The translations under genes and the position numbers were made by a program. Of a stretch of 44,464 bases of DNA, positions 34,523-43,074 are shown piece after piece. The stretch's first letter is position 1, and the number at the start of each line of letters is the position of its first letter. The notes beneath the pieces were generated by a model, which worked only from the letters and a program-made list of their open reading frames with translations, was not told where the DNA came from and searched no databases. The stretch comes from Haloplasmatales bacterium 4B (lineage in GTDB: Bacteria; Bacillota_I; Bacilli_A; Haloplasmatales; Haloplasmataceae), in contig NSKI01000018.1 of NCBI GenBank assembly GCA_003586005.1, positions 1 through 44,464 of the forward strand, given 5' to 3'.

Positions 34523-36397
34523 ATGAATTATATAAATATTATAGGCAATAATTGGCTAATATTTACCACATTAATAATTTTATTTTTTATCCTTGTTTTA
34601 ATATTTATAACCATGAGGAGTTATATCTTGAAAAAGTGCGAAAATAATTTTAAAATGGCTATAGATTCATTAAATTTATTAATTGTTAAGATTGATAAAT
34701 TTGGGAAAATTTTAAGTTTCAATAAAAATTTTTCTGAATTATTTAAATTTGCACATCATAATTATCTACATGATATTGTAGGTAATTTTGGGAAAATGAA
34801 ATTACTTGAGTTGTTAACTATGATAGAGAATGGCGAAGCAATTAGAAATTTTGAAATTATTTTAACTAATAAAGCAAAAAAAGTTTATCATATTTTGTTT
34901 ACAGCTACAAAAAACGATACGGACAATGTTGATTTTATTGAACTTATTGGGTTTGATATAACAGAACGTATAAATCTCGAAAAAAAATTAACAAGATATA
35001 ACATGGATTTAAACACTTATAAAATAAATTTAAAACATAAAAATTTAATGCTTAAACAAACTCAAAAGAAACTATTGGAAAATGAAAAACAAATTTGGAG
35101 TTTAGCATATACAGATCATTTTACTAATATTTATAATAAAACATATTTTATCAAAGAGGTTTCAGTAATTGTAAAACAATATCATAGTATGTTTGCTTTA
35201 GTTTTGATTAATATTGATAATATAGAGAGATGCAATAATGTCTTTGGACCTAATAGAACTGATGAAATTATATATGATATTGGTACAAGAATATTTAAGA
35301 TGACAAGAAGAGATAATCTTGTTGCCAAATTAGGGACTGATGAATTTGCAGTTGTTTTATTAAATATGAACTATGATGAAATAATAGAATATATCGAGGG
35401 ATTAATTGAGCTAAATATCTTAAATGTTAAGCATGAAGGAATAACTATGCAAGTATCTGTAAGTGCAGGAATCTCCATTTATCCAAATAATGGGAGTAAT
35501 TATAACACATTAATGAAAACTGCTAGCATTGCTTTAAAACATGCAAAAGATAATGGAAAGGCTCAGTATTTTTTATTTGATGAAATAATGGAGAATGAAT
35601 TACTAAAGAAAATGAATATGGAATCCTCAATTCGCGATGGCTTATATAAAGATAGATTTTACCTAGTATATCAACCTCAATATAGCATGACTACAGGTAA
35701 TATCAATGGATTTGAAGCTTTATTAAGATTGAAGGATTCAGATGGAACAATAATACCTCCAGGACAATTTATTTATATTGCAGAAGAGTCAAATTTAATT
35801 ATACCTTTAGGTTATTGGGTTATTCACCAAACTTGTAAGTTTATTTTAAGGTTACATAATAGAGGTATTACACATTTAACAGTCTCAGTTAATGTTTCGG
35901 TTAGGCAATTTTTACAAGAAGACTTTGTTGAAAATATTAAAAGTATATTAGATAAATATCATATTGAACCAAAGTATTTAGAAATTGAAATTACTGAAAC
36001 TAGTTTAATGAACTTAGATCAACAAAATTTGTCTAAAATTAATGAATTAAGACTATACGGAATTAATATTGCTATAGATGATTTTGGTACAGGATATTCA
36101 TCTTTATTATATTTTAAAAAGACTAGTAATATTTCAGTATTAAAAATTGATAGAGAATTTGTAAAGGATATAACATTGGATAATAATATTGATATTGTAA
36201 ATACAATTGTTTTTTTGTCTCATAAATTTAACTTGAAGGTTGTAGCAGAAGGGGTAGAGACAGTAGGTCAGTATAAAATTTTATCAAAAATAGGTTGCGA
36301 TATTATGCAGGGTTATTTAGGAAGTAAACCAATAGATGAACACTTAATTTATAAAAATTATAACAATCTTGTAAATATTAATAATAAAATAATTTAA
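34523..36397 (+). CDS. Membrane-anchored GGDEF-EAL protein, probable c-di-GMP phosphodiesterase
   Basis: A 624-aa protein: one membrane helix (about 9-31), a PAS-like sensor domain (about 40-155, ending GFDITERINLEKKL), a short coiled coil (about 155-190), a GGDEF domain (about 195-360) and an EAL domain (about 370-615). The GGDEF signature is GTDEF (271-275), with the second Gly changed to Thr, so cyclase activity is doubtful. The EAL domain is complete: E398-A-L (GFEALLR), NVSVRQF, EIEITET, DDFGTGYSS (519-527), LKIDREF, AEGVET (575-580) and QGYLGSKP. It should hydrolyse c-di-GMP, with GGDEF as a possible GTP-sensing module. Confidence 0.92.
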   Translation: MNYINIIGNNWLIFTTLIILFFILVLIFITMRSYILKKCENNFKMAIDSLNLLIVKIDKFGKILSFNKNFSELFKFAHHNYLHDIVGNFGKMKLLELLTMIENGEAIRNFEIILTNKAKKVYHILFTATKNDTDNVDFIELIGFDITERINLEKKLTRYNMDLNTYKINLKHKNLMLKQTQKKLLENEKQIWSLAYTDHFTNIYNKTYFIKEVSVIVKQYHSMFALVLINIDNIERCNNVFGPNRTDEIIYDIGTRIFKMTRRDNLVAKLGTDEFAVVLLNMNYDEIIEYIEGLIELNILNVKHEGITMQVSVSAGISIYPNNGSNYNTLMKTASIALKHAKDNGKAQYFLFDEIMENELLKKMNMESSIRDGLYKDRFYLVYQPQYSMTTGNINGFEALLRLKDSDGTIIPPGQFIYIAEESNLIIPLGYWVIHQTCKFILRLHNRGITHLTVSVNVSVRQFLQEDFVENIKSILDKYHIEPKYLEIEITETSLMNLDQQNLSKINELRLYGINIAIDDFGTGYSSLLYFKKTSNISVLKIDREFVKDITLDNNIDIVNTIVFLSHKFNLKVVAEGVETVGQYKILSKIGCDIMQGYLGSKPIDEHLIYKNYNNLVNINNKII

Positions 36398-36412
36398 AAA
36401 GGGGAGAGTCAA

Positions 36413-37582
36413 TTGAAATTAGTTAAAAATGCCTTAAAAGTATTTACCATGGGAAAGAATGGAGTATTAGAAAATGTTGATATTTTAATTGAAAATAATA
36501 AGATAGTTAAAGTTGAAAAGAATATCCAAATCTCACAAGATATTGAAATAATTGATGCTACAGATAAATGGGTATTTCCTGGATTTATTGATGCTCATTG
36601 CCATATCGGTTTATTTGAAGAATCTATTGGTTTTGAAGGGGAAGACGGGAATGAGAAATCTAATCCTATTACACCTGAGCTAAGAGCAATTGATGCAATT
36701 AATCCAATGGATGTAGCCTTTAAAGAAGCATTAGCAGGAGGTGTAACAACTGTTTCAACAGGTCCTGGTTCTGCAAATGTTGTAGGTGGGCAGTTCACCA
36801 TTATTAAATTAGCTGGTGTTTGTGTTGATGATATGGTCGTAAAAGCTTATTCAGCCATGAAGTGTGCTTTTGGGGAAAATCCAAAACGAGTTTATCGAGG
36901 CAAAGGACCAGAAACAAGAATGTCTACAGCTGCTAAATTACGGGATACATTATTTAAAGCAAAGGAATATTTATATAAAAAAGAAAAATTTAAAGATGAT
37001 GAATCAAAACAACCAGACTTTAATATTCAATTTGAAGCATTAATCCCTGTGTTAAAACGCTATGTTCCACTGAAAGCTCACGCGCATCGCGCTGACGATA
37101 TATTCACAGCGATTAGAATCGCTAAAGAATTTAATATCCTACTTACATTAGATCATTGTACAGAAGGACACTTAATTGTTGATTATTTAATGAAGGAAAA
37201 TTTTCCTGCTATAGTCGGACCAAGTTTTGGATCTCGTTCAAAATTTGAATTGAAAGAAAAATCTTTCATTACACCCAAGGTTTTACAAAATGCTGGTGTT
37301 AAAGTAGCAATTATGACAGACTCACCTGTTATCCCTTTGCATCACTTAAACATGTGTGCATCATATGCTGTGAGCGCAGGTATGGACTATTATGAAGCAA
37401 TAAAAGCAATCACAATTAATCCAGCTGAGATTCTTAATATTGAAGATAGACTTGGGTCTATTGAGTCTGGAAAAGATGCTGATATAGTTATATGGAGTGG
37501 TGACCCATTAAATATACAAACTAATGTAGAACGAACGCTTGTAAACGGAGAAACTGTCTATAAAACTGATTTAGATAAATAA
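36413..37582 (+). CDS. Amidohydrolase family protein (imidazolonepropionase-like)
   Basis: A 389-aa metal-dependent amidohydrolase. FPGFIDAHCHIG holds the HxH metal pair (H62, H64), KAHAHRADDI gives H223 and H225, LTLDHCTEGH gives H248, and MTDSPVIP gives D303: a full set of metal ligands. The ADIVIWSGDPL end is typical of imidazolonepropionase/dipeptidase-like members. The substrate is unknown. The start is a TTG at 36413 with a strong GGGGAGA site (36401-36407) and a 5-base gap; no ATG is nearby. Its last bases overlap the convergent mntP gene by 12. Confidence 0.88.
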   Translation: MKLVKNALKVFTMGKNGVLENVDILIENNKIVKVEKNIQISQDIEIIDATDKWVFPGFIDAHCHIGLFEESIGFEGEDGNEKSNPITPELRAIDAINPMDVAFKEALAGGVTTVSTGPGSANVVGGQFTIIKLAGVCVDDMVVKAYSAMKCAFGENPKRVYRGKGPETRMSTAAKLRDTLFKAKEYLYKKEKFKDDESKQPDFNIQFEALIPVLKRYVPLKAHAHRADDIFTAIRIAKEFNILLTLDHCTEGHLIVDYLMKENFPAIVGPSFGSRSKFELKEKSFITPKVLQNAGVKVAIMTDSPVIPLHHLNMCASYAVSAGMDYYEAIKAITINPAEILNIEDRLGSIESGKDADIVIWSGDPLNIQTNVERTLVNGETVYKTDLDK

Positions 37583-38140
37583 TGAGATTACAGCAAGTAT
37601 TATCATAATTATTCCTGCATAGTAATCAAGATTAGCGTTTAATAATGTTCTGGCACCTTTTTTCCCAATGGTAAGAGCCAAATATGTTAAGCTGCAACTA
37701 ACAAGAGCAAACAAGAAAGCTGCTATTACTATATTGATATGATTAATAGTATTGAAAGCTATACCTGTTAAAAAACTATCAATACTAACCGAAAATGCAA
37801 ATAAACTTTTATTAATTAAACTATTAATATTGAAAGTTTCATCAGAATTTTTTTTGAGTAACATCATTAATCCTAGTATGATTAAAATAATAAAAGCGAT
37901 ATATTTAATTTTTCCATCTAGGTAAATAAATAAATTTATTTTTTTAAAAAAGTAAAATGCTAATATATAACCAAGTATTGGCATAATAAAGTGGAAAAAT
38001 CCTACGAGGAAACTAGTTATTATTGATTCTAATTTTCGTTTGAAGGTAGAACCATAAATTAGGCTTAGCATAAACGCATCAACACTTAAAGCAATTCCGA
38101 TGGATAATCCATATAAAATTGTGATCATAAAATTTACCAT
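37571..38140 (-). CDS. MntP/YtaF-type manganese efflux membrane protein
   Basis: A 189-aa, six-helix protein of the MntP (DUF204) family, with paired ALSVDAF (D21) and SVSIDSF (D121) motifs, one per half, where MntP has its functional Asp. YtaF, a sporulation membrane protein of Bacillus, is in the same family, so either manganese efflux or a sporulation role is possible. A GAGGAAA site precedes the ATG. No yybP-ykoY Mn riboswitch fits in the 45-base gap upstream. Transcribed against its neighbours; its 3' end overlaps the amidohydrolase. Confidence 0.85.
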   Translation of the reverse strand: MVNFMITILYGLSIGIALSVDAFMLSLIYGSTFKRKLESIITSFLVGFFHFIMPILGYILAFYFFKKINLFIYLDGKIKYIAFIILIILGLMMLLKKNSDETFNINSLINKSLFAFSVSIDSFLTGIAFNTINHINIVIAAFLFALVSCSLTYLALTIGKKGARTLLNANLDYYAGIIMIILAVISLFI

Positions 38141-38185
38141 AAGTTTCCTCTATTCTAGTTAATATTGTATAATAAGGGTGATATT

Positions 38186-39409
38186 ATGAAAAGATTATCT
38201 GAAGAAGAAAAAAGACAATTGGGATATCTTATCCATCACTATAGAAATTTATATTTCCATAGTAATGCGACTAATGCAAATGAATTTAAGCAAACATTAT
38301 TTTGTAAGAATATTTGCTCTCAAACACAGTTATCAAGATTAGAAAACGGTGATGTTTTAAAGGATCAGGATATATACTTTCAGTTCTTAAATAAGTTAAA
38401 ATTAAATCTAGAAAAAATCCCTGTAAAAGATCAAGCTATATTTAATACTTATTTTGAAAACATTATAACTTACCAAAATGATGATTCTTTAGTTATAAAC
38501 TATAATGATTATGTTTTGCAAATTAATAGTTTTCAGAATATCTTTAAAAAAAACATTATATATACCCATTACAATTATGCGTTAGAATTTATTCTGGGAA
38601 TATTGAATGATGATTTAGATGAAGTTTCTAATTTAATTGAAGATGTAGAAAGTAATCTTGATATTTTACCTACAAAGTACTTAGTGGTTACATTACATTA
38701 TCTTGGAAACTATTATTATTTAATAAATAATTATTTAAAGGCTAATAAATTTTATTTGCTTTCTATAGAACATATGCATAAAAATAGTATTAATAATTCA
38801 ATTATTTATTTAGATACTGCTATTAATTATATTAAAATGAATAAAAGCATATACGTTCTTGATTATTTACACAAAGCTTTAGATGTATTTACTGGTACAC
38901 ATAATTATGAAATTTTAGCTAAAATTTATTATTTTTATGGATTAGTTAATTTAAAAAATAAATATATTGATGATGGTATAAATCATTTATATAAATCTAT
39001 TAAGTTTAGTAAAAAAGTTAATAAATATGAATTGTTGAATAGTACTTATAACTTAATATCAATAGGATATTATTTAAATGGTAATTTTAATAAAGCTTTT
39101 CATTTTATTAAAGACGTAAATTTAATAGAATCAACTGAAGAAACTAGTTTAATAAAATTAATATTACACGTAAAAAACGGTTTAAAAATAGATAATAAAG
39201 AGTTTAGTGGTGAAGCCTTAAACTTAATAAAGAATTTATTTATGACAAAAGATGACAAGGAAACATATTTTGAAAAAAATATTGAACATCATCTAAATGA
39301 TTATTCTGATACTATTAAGCTATTGATTATAAATGAGATGTACTATTTGTATAAAGAAAATAAGAAATATAAAAAAGCACTTGACCATATAGAGAAATAT
39401 ATACTTTAA
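38186..39409 (+). CDS. XRE-family HTH regulator with TPR-like helical repeats
   Basis: A 407-aa protein with an N-terminal helix-turn-helix (about 5-65; CSQTQLSRLENGDV is the recognition region) followed by about 300 residues of helical repeats rich in Tyr, Leu and Asn (KALDVF, YYFYGLVNL, NKAFHFIKDV), the layout of Rgg/PlcR-like or other TPR-linked regulators. Its ligand and targets are unknown. The ATG at 38186 follows AAGGGTGAT; a reading frame open to 38165 lacks a site. It diverges from mntP, 45 bases away. Confidence 0.8.
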   Translation: MKRLSEEEKRQLGYLIHHYRNLYFHSNATNANEFKQTLFCKNICSQTQLSRLENGDVLKDQDIYFQFLNKLKLNLEKIPVKDQAIFNTYFENIITYQNDDSLVINYNDYVLQINSFQNIFKKNIIYTHYNYALEFILGILNDDLDEVSNLIEDVESNLDILPTKYLVVTLHYLGNYYYLINNYLKANKFYLLSIEHMHKNSINNSIIYLDTAINYIKMNKSIYVLDYLHKALDVFTGTHNYEILAKIYYFYGLVNLKNKYIDDGINHLYKSIKFSKKVNKYELLNSTYNLISIGYYLNGNFNKAFHFIKDVNLIESTEETSLIKLILHVKNGLKIDNKEFSGEALNLIKNLFMTKDDKETYFEKNIEHHLNDYSDTIKLLIINEMYYLYKENKKYKKALDHIEKYIL

Positions 39410-39471
39410 AAATGAATATTTATTAATAAATTCGATATTATTCAATTTAAATTTGTAAATATTCAATAATG

Positions 39472-39499
39472 TTGTTTTTTTATATCTAGATTATATAAT
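39472..39499 (+). promoter_or_regulatory. Promoter of the nfeD-SPFH operon
   Basis: TTGTTT (39472-39477) and TATAAT (39494-39499) with a 16-bp spacer, 34 bases before the ATG at 39533. Confidence 0.55.
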
Positions 39500-39532
39500 G
39501 AAAATATAATAATTAAAGGAAGAGGTGATAAT

Positions 39533-40000
39533 ATGGAACCTTGGATGGTACCGCTAATATGGTTGTTCATAGCTGTATTATTTATTATTATTGAGTCAAT
39601 GACCTTTGTATTAGTTTCCACTTGGTTTGCTTTAGGAGCAATTGTAGCTATGTTTGTCGCATTCTTATTTCCTGAAGTTTATCTACTACAGGCAATAACT
39701 TTTATTGTTGTATCTGTTGTTTCTCTAATATATATAAGAAATTATGCAGTTGTGAGGTTGAAATCTAAAACCATTAAAACAAATGTTAATTCATTAATTG
39801 GTAAGAAGGCTGTAGTGACTAAACAAATTGAACTTTATAAATATGGAGAAGTAAAAATAGATGGTAATTATTGGACTGCTAAACCAGTAAATGACGAGAC
39901 TATATTAGAAAATGATATTGTTGAAGTTGTAGAAGTTACTGGTGTAAAACTAGTTGTTAAGAAAATATTGCATAATATAAATAATAAAGATAATTATTAA
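39533..40000 (+). CDS. NfeD-like membrane protein
   Basis: A 155-aa short NfeD protein: two or three membrane helices (about 6-70), then a soluble OB-fold domain (about 82-150; SLIGKKAVVTKQIELYKYGEVKIDGNYWTAKP). NfeD proteins work with the SPFH protein usually encoded beside them; here that gene follows 10 bases later. The AGAGGTGAT site is strong. Confidence 0.92.
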   Translation: MEPWMVPLIWLFIAVLFIIIESMTFVLVSTWFALGAIVAMFVAFLFPEVYLLQAITFIVVSVVSLIYIRNYAVVRLKSKTIKTNVNSLIGKKAVVTKQIELYKYGEVKIDGNYWTAKPVNDETILENDIVEVVEVTGVKLVVKKILHNINNKDNY

Positions 40001-40010
40001 GGAGGACTTT

Positions 40011-40913
40011 ATGGAATTTTGGTACATTTTGATTAGTTTAGTAGTATTATTATTGGTTCTAGTAATTTCGGGATTTAGAATTGTCCCTCAGTCAGCTGCG
40101 TGGGTAATAGAACGTTTGGGTTCTTATCGTATTACTTGGAATGATGGGTTGCACTGGAGAGCACCATTTTTTGATCGAATAGCTCAAAGAATTTTATTGA
40201 AAGAGCAGGTTATTGATTTTAAACCTCAGCCAGTTATTACTCGTGATAATGTTACAATGCAAATTGATACTGTAGTATATTTTCAAATAACAGACCCGAA
40301 ATTATATGCTTATGGTGTTAATTCACCAATGTTGGCAATTGAAAATTTAACTGCAACAACATTACGTAATATTATCGGTGAATTGGAATTAGACCAAACA
40401 TTGACTTCACGTGATTTGATTAATACTAAAATGCGAGTAATTTTAGATGAGGCAACTGACCCTTGGGGAATTAAAATTAATCGTGTAGAAGTAAAAAATA
40501 TTTTGCCTCCACGTGATATCCAAGAAGCAATGGAAAAACAAATGCGTGCTGAACGTGAACGCCGTGCCGTAATCTTGAATGCTGATGGACAAAAAGAAGC
40601 AGCTATTAGAATTGCGGAAGGTGAAAAACAATCACAAATTTTAAGAGCAGAAGCCGACAGAGAAGCTCAAATCCGTAGAGCTGAAGGTGAAGCTGAAGCA
40701 ATTCTTAAGGTCCAGGATGCAACAGCCGAAGGTCTTAAAAAGTTGAATGCAGCAAATACTACTGAACAAGTTTTAAGATTAAAAGCATATGACGCCTTTA
40801 TTCAAGCTGCTAATGGTAAAGCAACAAAAATTATTGTTCCATCTGAAATACAAAATTTAGCAGGATTAGTTACAAGTATATCTGAAATTGCTAAAAAAGA
40901 TAATGTAGAATAG
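40011..40913 (+). CDS. SPFH/band 7 family protein (QmcA/stomatin-like)
   Basis: A 300-aa SPFH protein: one N-terminal membrane helix (about 4-24), the band 7 domain (about 25-190; VIERLGSYRITWNDGLHW, then DNVTMQIDTVVYFQITDP), a long Glu/Ala/Arg-rich coiled coil (about 180-245), and a C-terminal hydrophobic stretch. Such proteins form large membrane rings that scaffold microdomains, and the short NfeD next door is the expected partner. TAAGGAGG site 6 bases before the ATG. Ends in a strong terminator. Confidence 0.94.
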   Translation: MEFWYILISLVVLLLVLVISGFRIVPQSAAWVIERLGSYRITWNDGLHWRAPFFDRIAQRILLKEQVIDFKPQPVITRDNVTMQIDTVVYFQITDPKLYAYGVNSPMLAIENLTATTLRNIIGELELDQTLTSRDLINTKMRVILDEATDPWGIKINRVEVKNILPPRDIQEAMEKQMRAERERRAVILNADGQKEAAIRIAEGEKQSQILRAEADREAQIRRAEGEAEAILKVQDATAEGLKKLNAANTTEQVLRLKAYDAFIQAANGKATKIIVPSEIQNLAGLVTSISEIAKKDNVE

Positions 40914-40932
40914 TAATATATTAAAAATACTG

Positions 40933-40962
40933 AAAAGAGACCGATTTCGGTCTCTTTTATAT
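40933..40962 (+). terminator. Rho-independent terminator of the nfeD-SPFH operon
   Basis: An 11-bp stem AAAAGAGACCG/CGGTCTCTTTT (40933-40943 with 40948-40958) with a 4-nt ATTT loop. The flanking A and T runs may serve the converging folT gene as well. Confidence 0.9.
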
Positions 40963-40973
40963 ATATGCAAAAT

Positions 40974-41510
40974 TTAATCAATACATATGTGAATAGATTG
41001 TTGTAATAAATTACGGTATATTTGATAAATAATAATAGCAAAGAAACTTTGAATAGGTAACATCAATAATGCAGTAATAATTCGAGTTGGTAAATTTGCT
41101 ATTAGTGAACCAGGACCATGCCATAAGTAAAGTTGTAATGTATTAATTCCAAAACAAATAATTGATGTTACTGAAATTGTAATAACAACTACTAAACCCC
41201 AAATAGATTTATTTTTAAGATATTTCTTAAATAAAAAAATAAATCCAGGTAAAGCTCCCCATAACATAGTTGATATAGTCATTAGTGAAGGGGTATAACC
41301 TTTAACAATCATATAAGTTATATCTGTTATTAATCCAGCTATTCCTCCAAAGAATGGACCAATTGTCAATCCGGTAATTATTAAAGGGATTTCAAAGAAC
41401 GACAATCGGTAATATGGTGTTTCAAAACTAAAAATTTTTAGCACACTAGCTAAACTAGCTAATATAGATGCTAATGCAATTTGAAAGATTACTAAGCGAT
41501 ATTTTGACAT
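40974..41510 (-). CDS. folT: Folate ECF transporter S component (FolT family)
   Basis: A 178-aa, six-helix S component of an energy-coupling factor transporter. After the start (MSKYRLV) come ALASILASLASVLKIFSF, YYRLSFFEIPLIITGLTIGPFFGGIAGLITDITYMIVKG and a PTRIITALLMLPIQ segment, the pattern of FolT-type vitamin carriers. The tetrahydrofolate riboswitch directly upstream supports folate as the substrate. The shared EcfAAT module is not in the window. The ATG at 41510 follows GGAGGTC (41518-41524); a GTG at 41549 upstream would place that site inside the gene and is rejected. Confidence 0.9.
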   Translation of the reverse strand: MSKYRLVIFQIALASILASLASVLKIFSFETPYYRLSFFEIPLIITGLTIGPFFGGIAGLITDITYMIVKGYTPSLMTISTMLWGALPGFIFLFKKYLKNKSIWGLVVVITISVTSIICFGINTLQLYLWHGPGSLIANLPTRIITALLMLPIQSFFAIIIYQIYRNLLQQSIHICID

Positions 41511-41580
41511 AATAAAAGACCTCCGTATAAATTCTTTACAGAAGCCCACAACAAAAACATACTTTTATAAATACATTTTA

Positions 41581-41675
41581 TCAGCGGACGCAATAAAACA
41601 CCGTAGGATTTAATCCTTTCGTCTATAGGCGACATCCCATCCTATAGCACTTGACGCGTTTTACTTACTCTGTCA
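41581..41675 (-). ncRNA. Tetrahydrofolate (THF) riboswitch
   Basis: On the minus strand, the leader of folT holds the conserved THF-riboswitch elements in order: CAGAGTAAGTAAAACGCGTC (5' half), AAGTG, a pairing arm CTATAGG, the invariant GATGGGATGTCG, the closing arm CCTATAG, ACGAAAGGATT, then CGGTG and TTGCGTCCGCTG (3' half, P1/P2 closing strands AAAAC/GTTTT). It ends 57 bases before the ribosome site of folT. No terminator hairpin follows; UCCG in the 3' half could pair with CGGA that overlaps the ribosome site, so translation control is likely. Known THF riboswitches turn down folate transport and synthesis genes when reduced folate is plentiful. Confidence 0.93.
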
Positions 41676-41680
41676 TGTTT

Positions 41681-41709
41681 ATTATACCATGAAAATGCTT
41701 TCATGGTAA
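41681..41709 (-). promoter_or_regulatory. Promoter of folT
   Basis: Minus-strand TATAAT (41686-41681) and TTACCA -35 (41709-41704) with a 17-bp spacer; transcription would start close to base 41674, at the first nucleotides of the riboswitch. Confidence 0.65.
41685..41708. repeat. Perfect inverted repeat across the folT promoter spacer
   Basis: TACCATGAAA (41685-41694) and TTTCATGGTA (41699-41708) are perfect 10-bp arms with a 4-bp centre (ATGC). The element fills the space between -35 and -10 of the folT promoter, the place for a repressor operator, and contains G and C positions that make chance less likely than for pure AT palindromes. Confidence 0.7.
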
Positions 41710-41747
41710 TAAAAAGCTATCATTTTAAAAAAAATGTAGAAAAATAG

Positions 41748-41765
41748 ATTTTAATATATTAAAAT
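41748..41765. repeat. AT-only perfect palindrome before the DUF554 gene
   Basis: An 18-bp perfect palindrome, ATTTTAATATATTAAAAT, lies 32 bases before the DUF554 start. It could be an operator, but it is made only of A and T in a very AT-rich genome. Confidence 0.35.
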
Positions 41766-41797
41766 ATCTATTAGTGGGATTTAGAAAGGACTTAGTA

Positions 41798-42505
41798 ATG
41801 ATAGGTTTTGGGACGGTTATTAACGTAATTTCCATTATTTTTGGTGGTTCAATAGGATTGTTACTAAAGCATAATTTAAAAAACAAATATAAACAAGTTA
41901 TGATTCAAGGTGTTGGATTAACTACGATTGTGGTTGGGATGAGTGGCTCAATTCAAGGTTTGACTGAAAGTAATGATAAATTCATTTTTTTAGTAATAAT
42001 TTTAAGTATTGTAATTGGTGGAATTTTAGGTGTTTTTATAAAAATTGAGGAAAGATTAAATAAATTCGGGGATAACTTACAGAGTAAATTAATCCATTTA
42101 GGTGATTTTTCAAAAGGTTTTGTTACAGCATCAATAATTTTTTGTGTTGGAGCTATGGCAATCATGGGTTCTATGAATGATGGAATGACAGGAGATTATT
42201 CGATTTTAACTACAAAGGCAATTATTGATGCAATTACAGCTATGATTTTAGCATCCACTTTTGGAGTAGGTGTAGTATTTTCGTTTATACCGGTATTATT
42301 ATATCAAGGTTTAATAACAGTTACAGCTCATTATATAGGCGAATTTGTCATTGATTCAGTTAAAAATCAAATGACTATTATTGGAAATATATTAATTATT
42401 GGAATTGGTCTAGATCTACTTGAAATCAAAAAAATAAAAATTGTTGATATGTTACCAGCAGTTTGTATACCAATTATTTATTATCTGTTTATGAATTTAT
42501 TTTAA
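41798..42505 (+). CDS. DUF554 family membrane protein (YdfK/YqgA-like)
   Basis: A 235-aa protein with about six to seven hydrophobic helices. MIGFGTVINVISIIFGGSIGLLL at the start, GASIxxCxGAMAIMGSxxDG-like AIIFCVGAMAIMGSMNDGMTGDYSIL (about 112-136) and IDAITAMILASTFGVGVVFS are family signatures. The function is unknown; an ion or nutrient transport role is often assumed. The ATG at 41798 follows AGAAAGGA (41783-41790); a GTG at 41774 lies before that site. Confidence 0.85.
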   Translation: MIGFGTVINVISIIFGGSIGLLLKHNLKNKYKQVMIQGVGLTTIVVGMSGSIQGLTESNDKFIFLVIILSIVIGGILGVFIKIEERLNKFGDNLQSKLIHLGDFSKGFVTASIIFCVGAMAIMGSMNDGMTGDYSILTTKAIIDAITAMILASTFGVGVVFSFIPVLLYQGLITVTAHYIGEFVIDSVKNQMTIIGNILIIGIGLDLLEIKKIKIVDMLPAVCIPIIYYLFMNLF

Positions 42506-42546
42506 ATGGAACAGGCTATAATAGAAATATAAAAGTTGGTGAATAA

Positions 42547-43074
42547 ATGAAAAAGATTTTAGTTCTTGGTGGAAGTGGTGCTGGCAAAAGTACTTTAGCA
42601 AAAACACTTCATAAATTATTATTTATCCCAATATTACATCTAGACAATATTTTTTGGGAAAAAGATTGGATAAGACGAGATGATAGTTTATTTATTAAAG
42701 ACTTAAATGAATTTATGAAACAAGAGTCATACATTTTAGATGGTAATCATATAGTTGGTGACACTTTACAATTACGGATAGAAGAAGCTGATACGATTTT
42801 TTTTCTAAATTTTAATCGATTTATTTGCTTATATGGTGCGTTTAAAAGGTATCTTAAGTATAAAAGTGTGACCAGAGATAGTATGGCAGATGGATGTAAT
42901 GAAAAACTTGATTTTGGATTTGTTAAATGGATTTTATGGGATTATCCTAAGAGAAAGAGAAAAATTATTATACCAATAATAAAAAAGGAATTTAAAGGGA
43001 ATCTTTATATATTCAATACACGTAGAAGATTAATTGATTTTCTTCAAGAGTTAGGAGCTAAAAAAAATGATTAG
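42547..43074 (+). CDS. P-loop nucleotide kinase-like protein (DNA topology modulation/FlaR type)
   Basis: A 175-aa P-loop protein with Walker A GGSGAGKST (8-16), LHLDNIFWEKDW (36-47), and a DGNH step (73-76). This is the layout of the adenylate-kinase-like family annotated as DNA topology modulation protein FlaR. The biochemical role is not known. Overlaps the GNAT gene by 8 bases, so the two are likely co-translated. Confidence 0.82.
   Translation: MKKILVLGGSGAGKSTLAKTLHKLLFIPILHLDNIFWEKDWIRRDDSLFIKDLNEFMKQESYILDGNHIVGDTLQLRIEEADTIFFLNFNRFICLYGAFKRYLKYKSVTRDSMADGCNEKLDFGFVKWILWDYPKRKRKIIIPIIKKEFKGNLYIFNTRRRLIDFLQELGAKKND

Noticed and set aside
38168-38173. TATAAT just before the HTH-TPR gene as its promoter
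   Set aside because: Transcription would start after the AAGGGTGAT ribosome site, and no -35 is present.
41511-41580. Transcription terminator between the THF riboswitch and folT
   Set aside because: No stable hairpin with a T run was found on the minus strand, so translational control is favoured.
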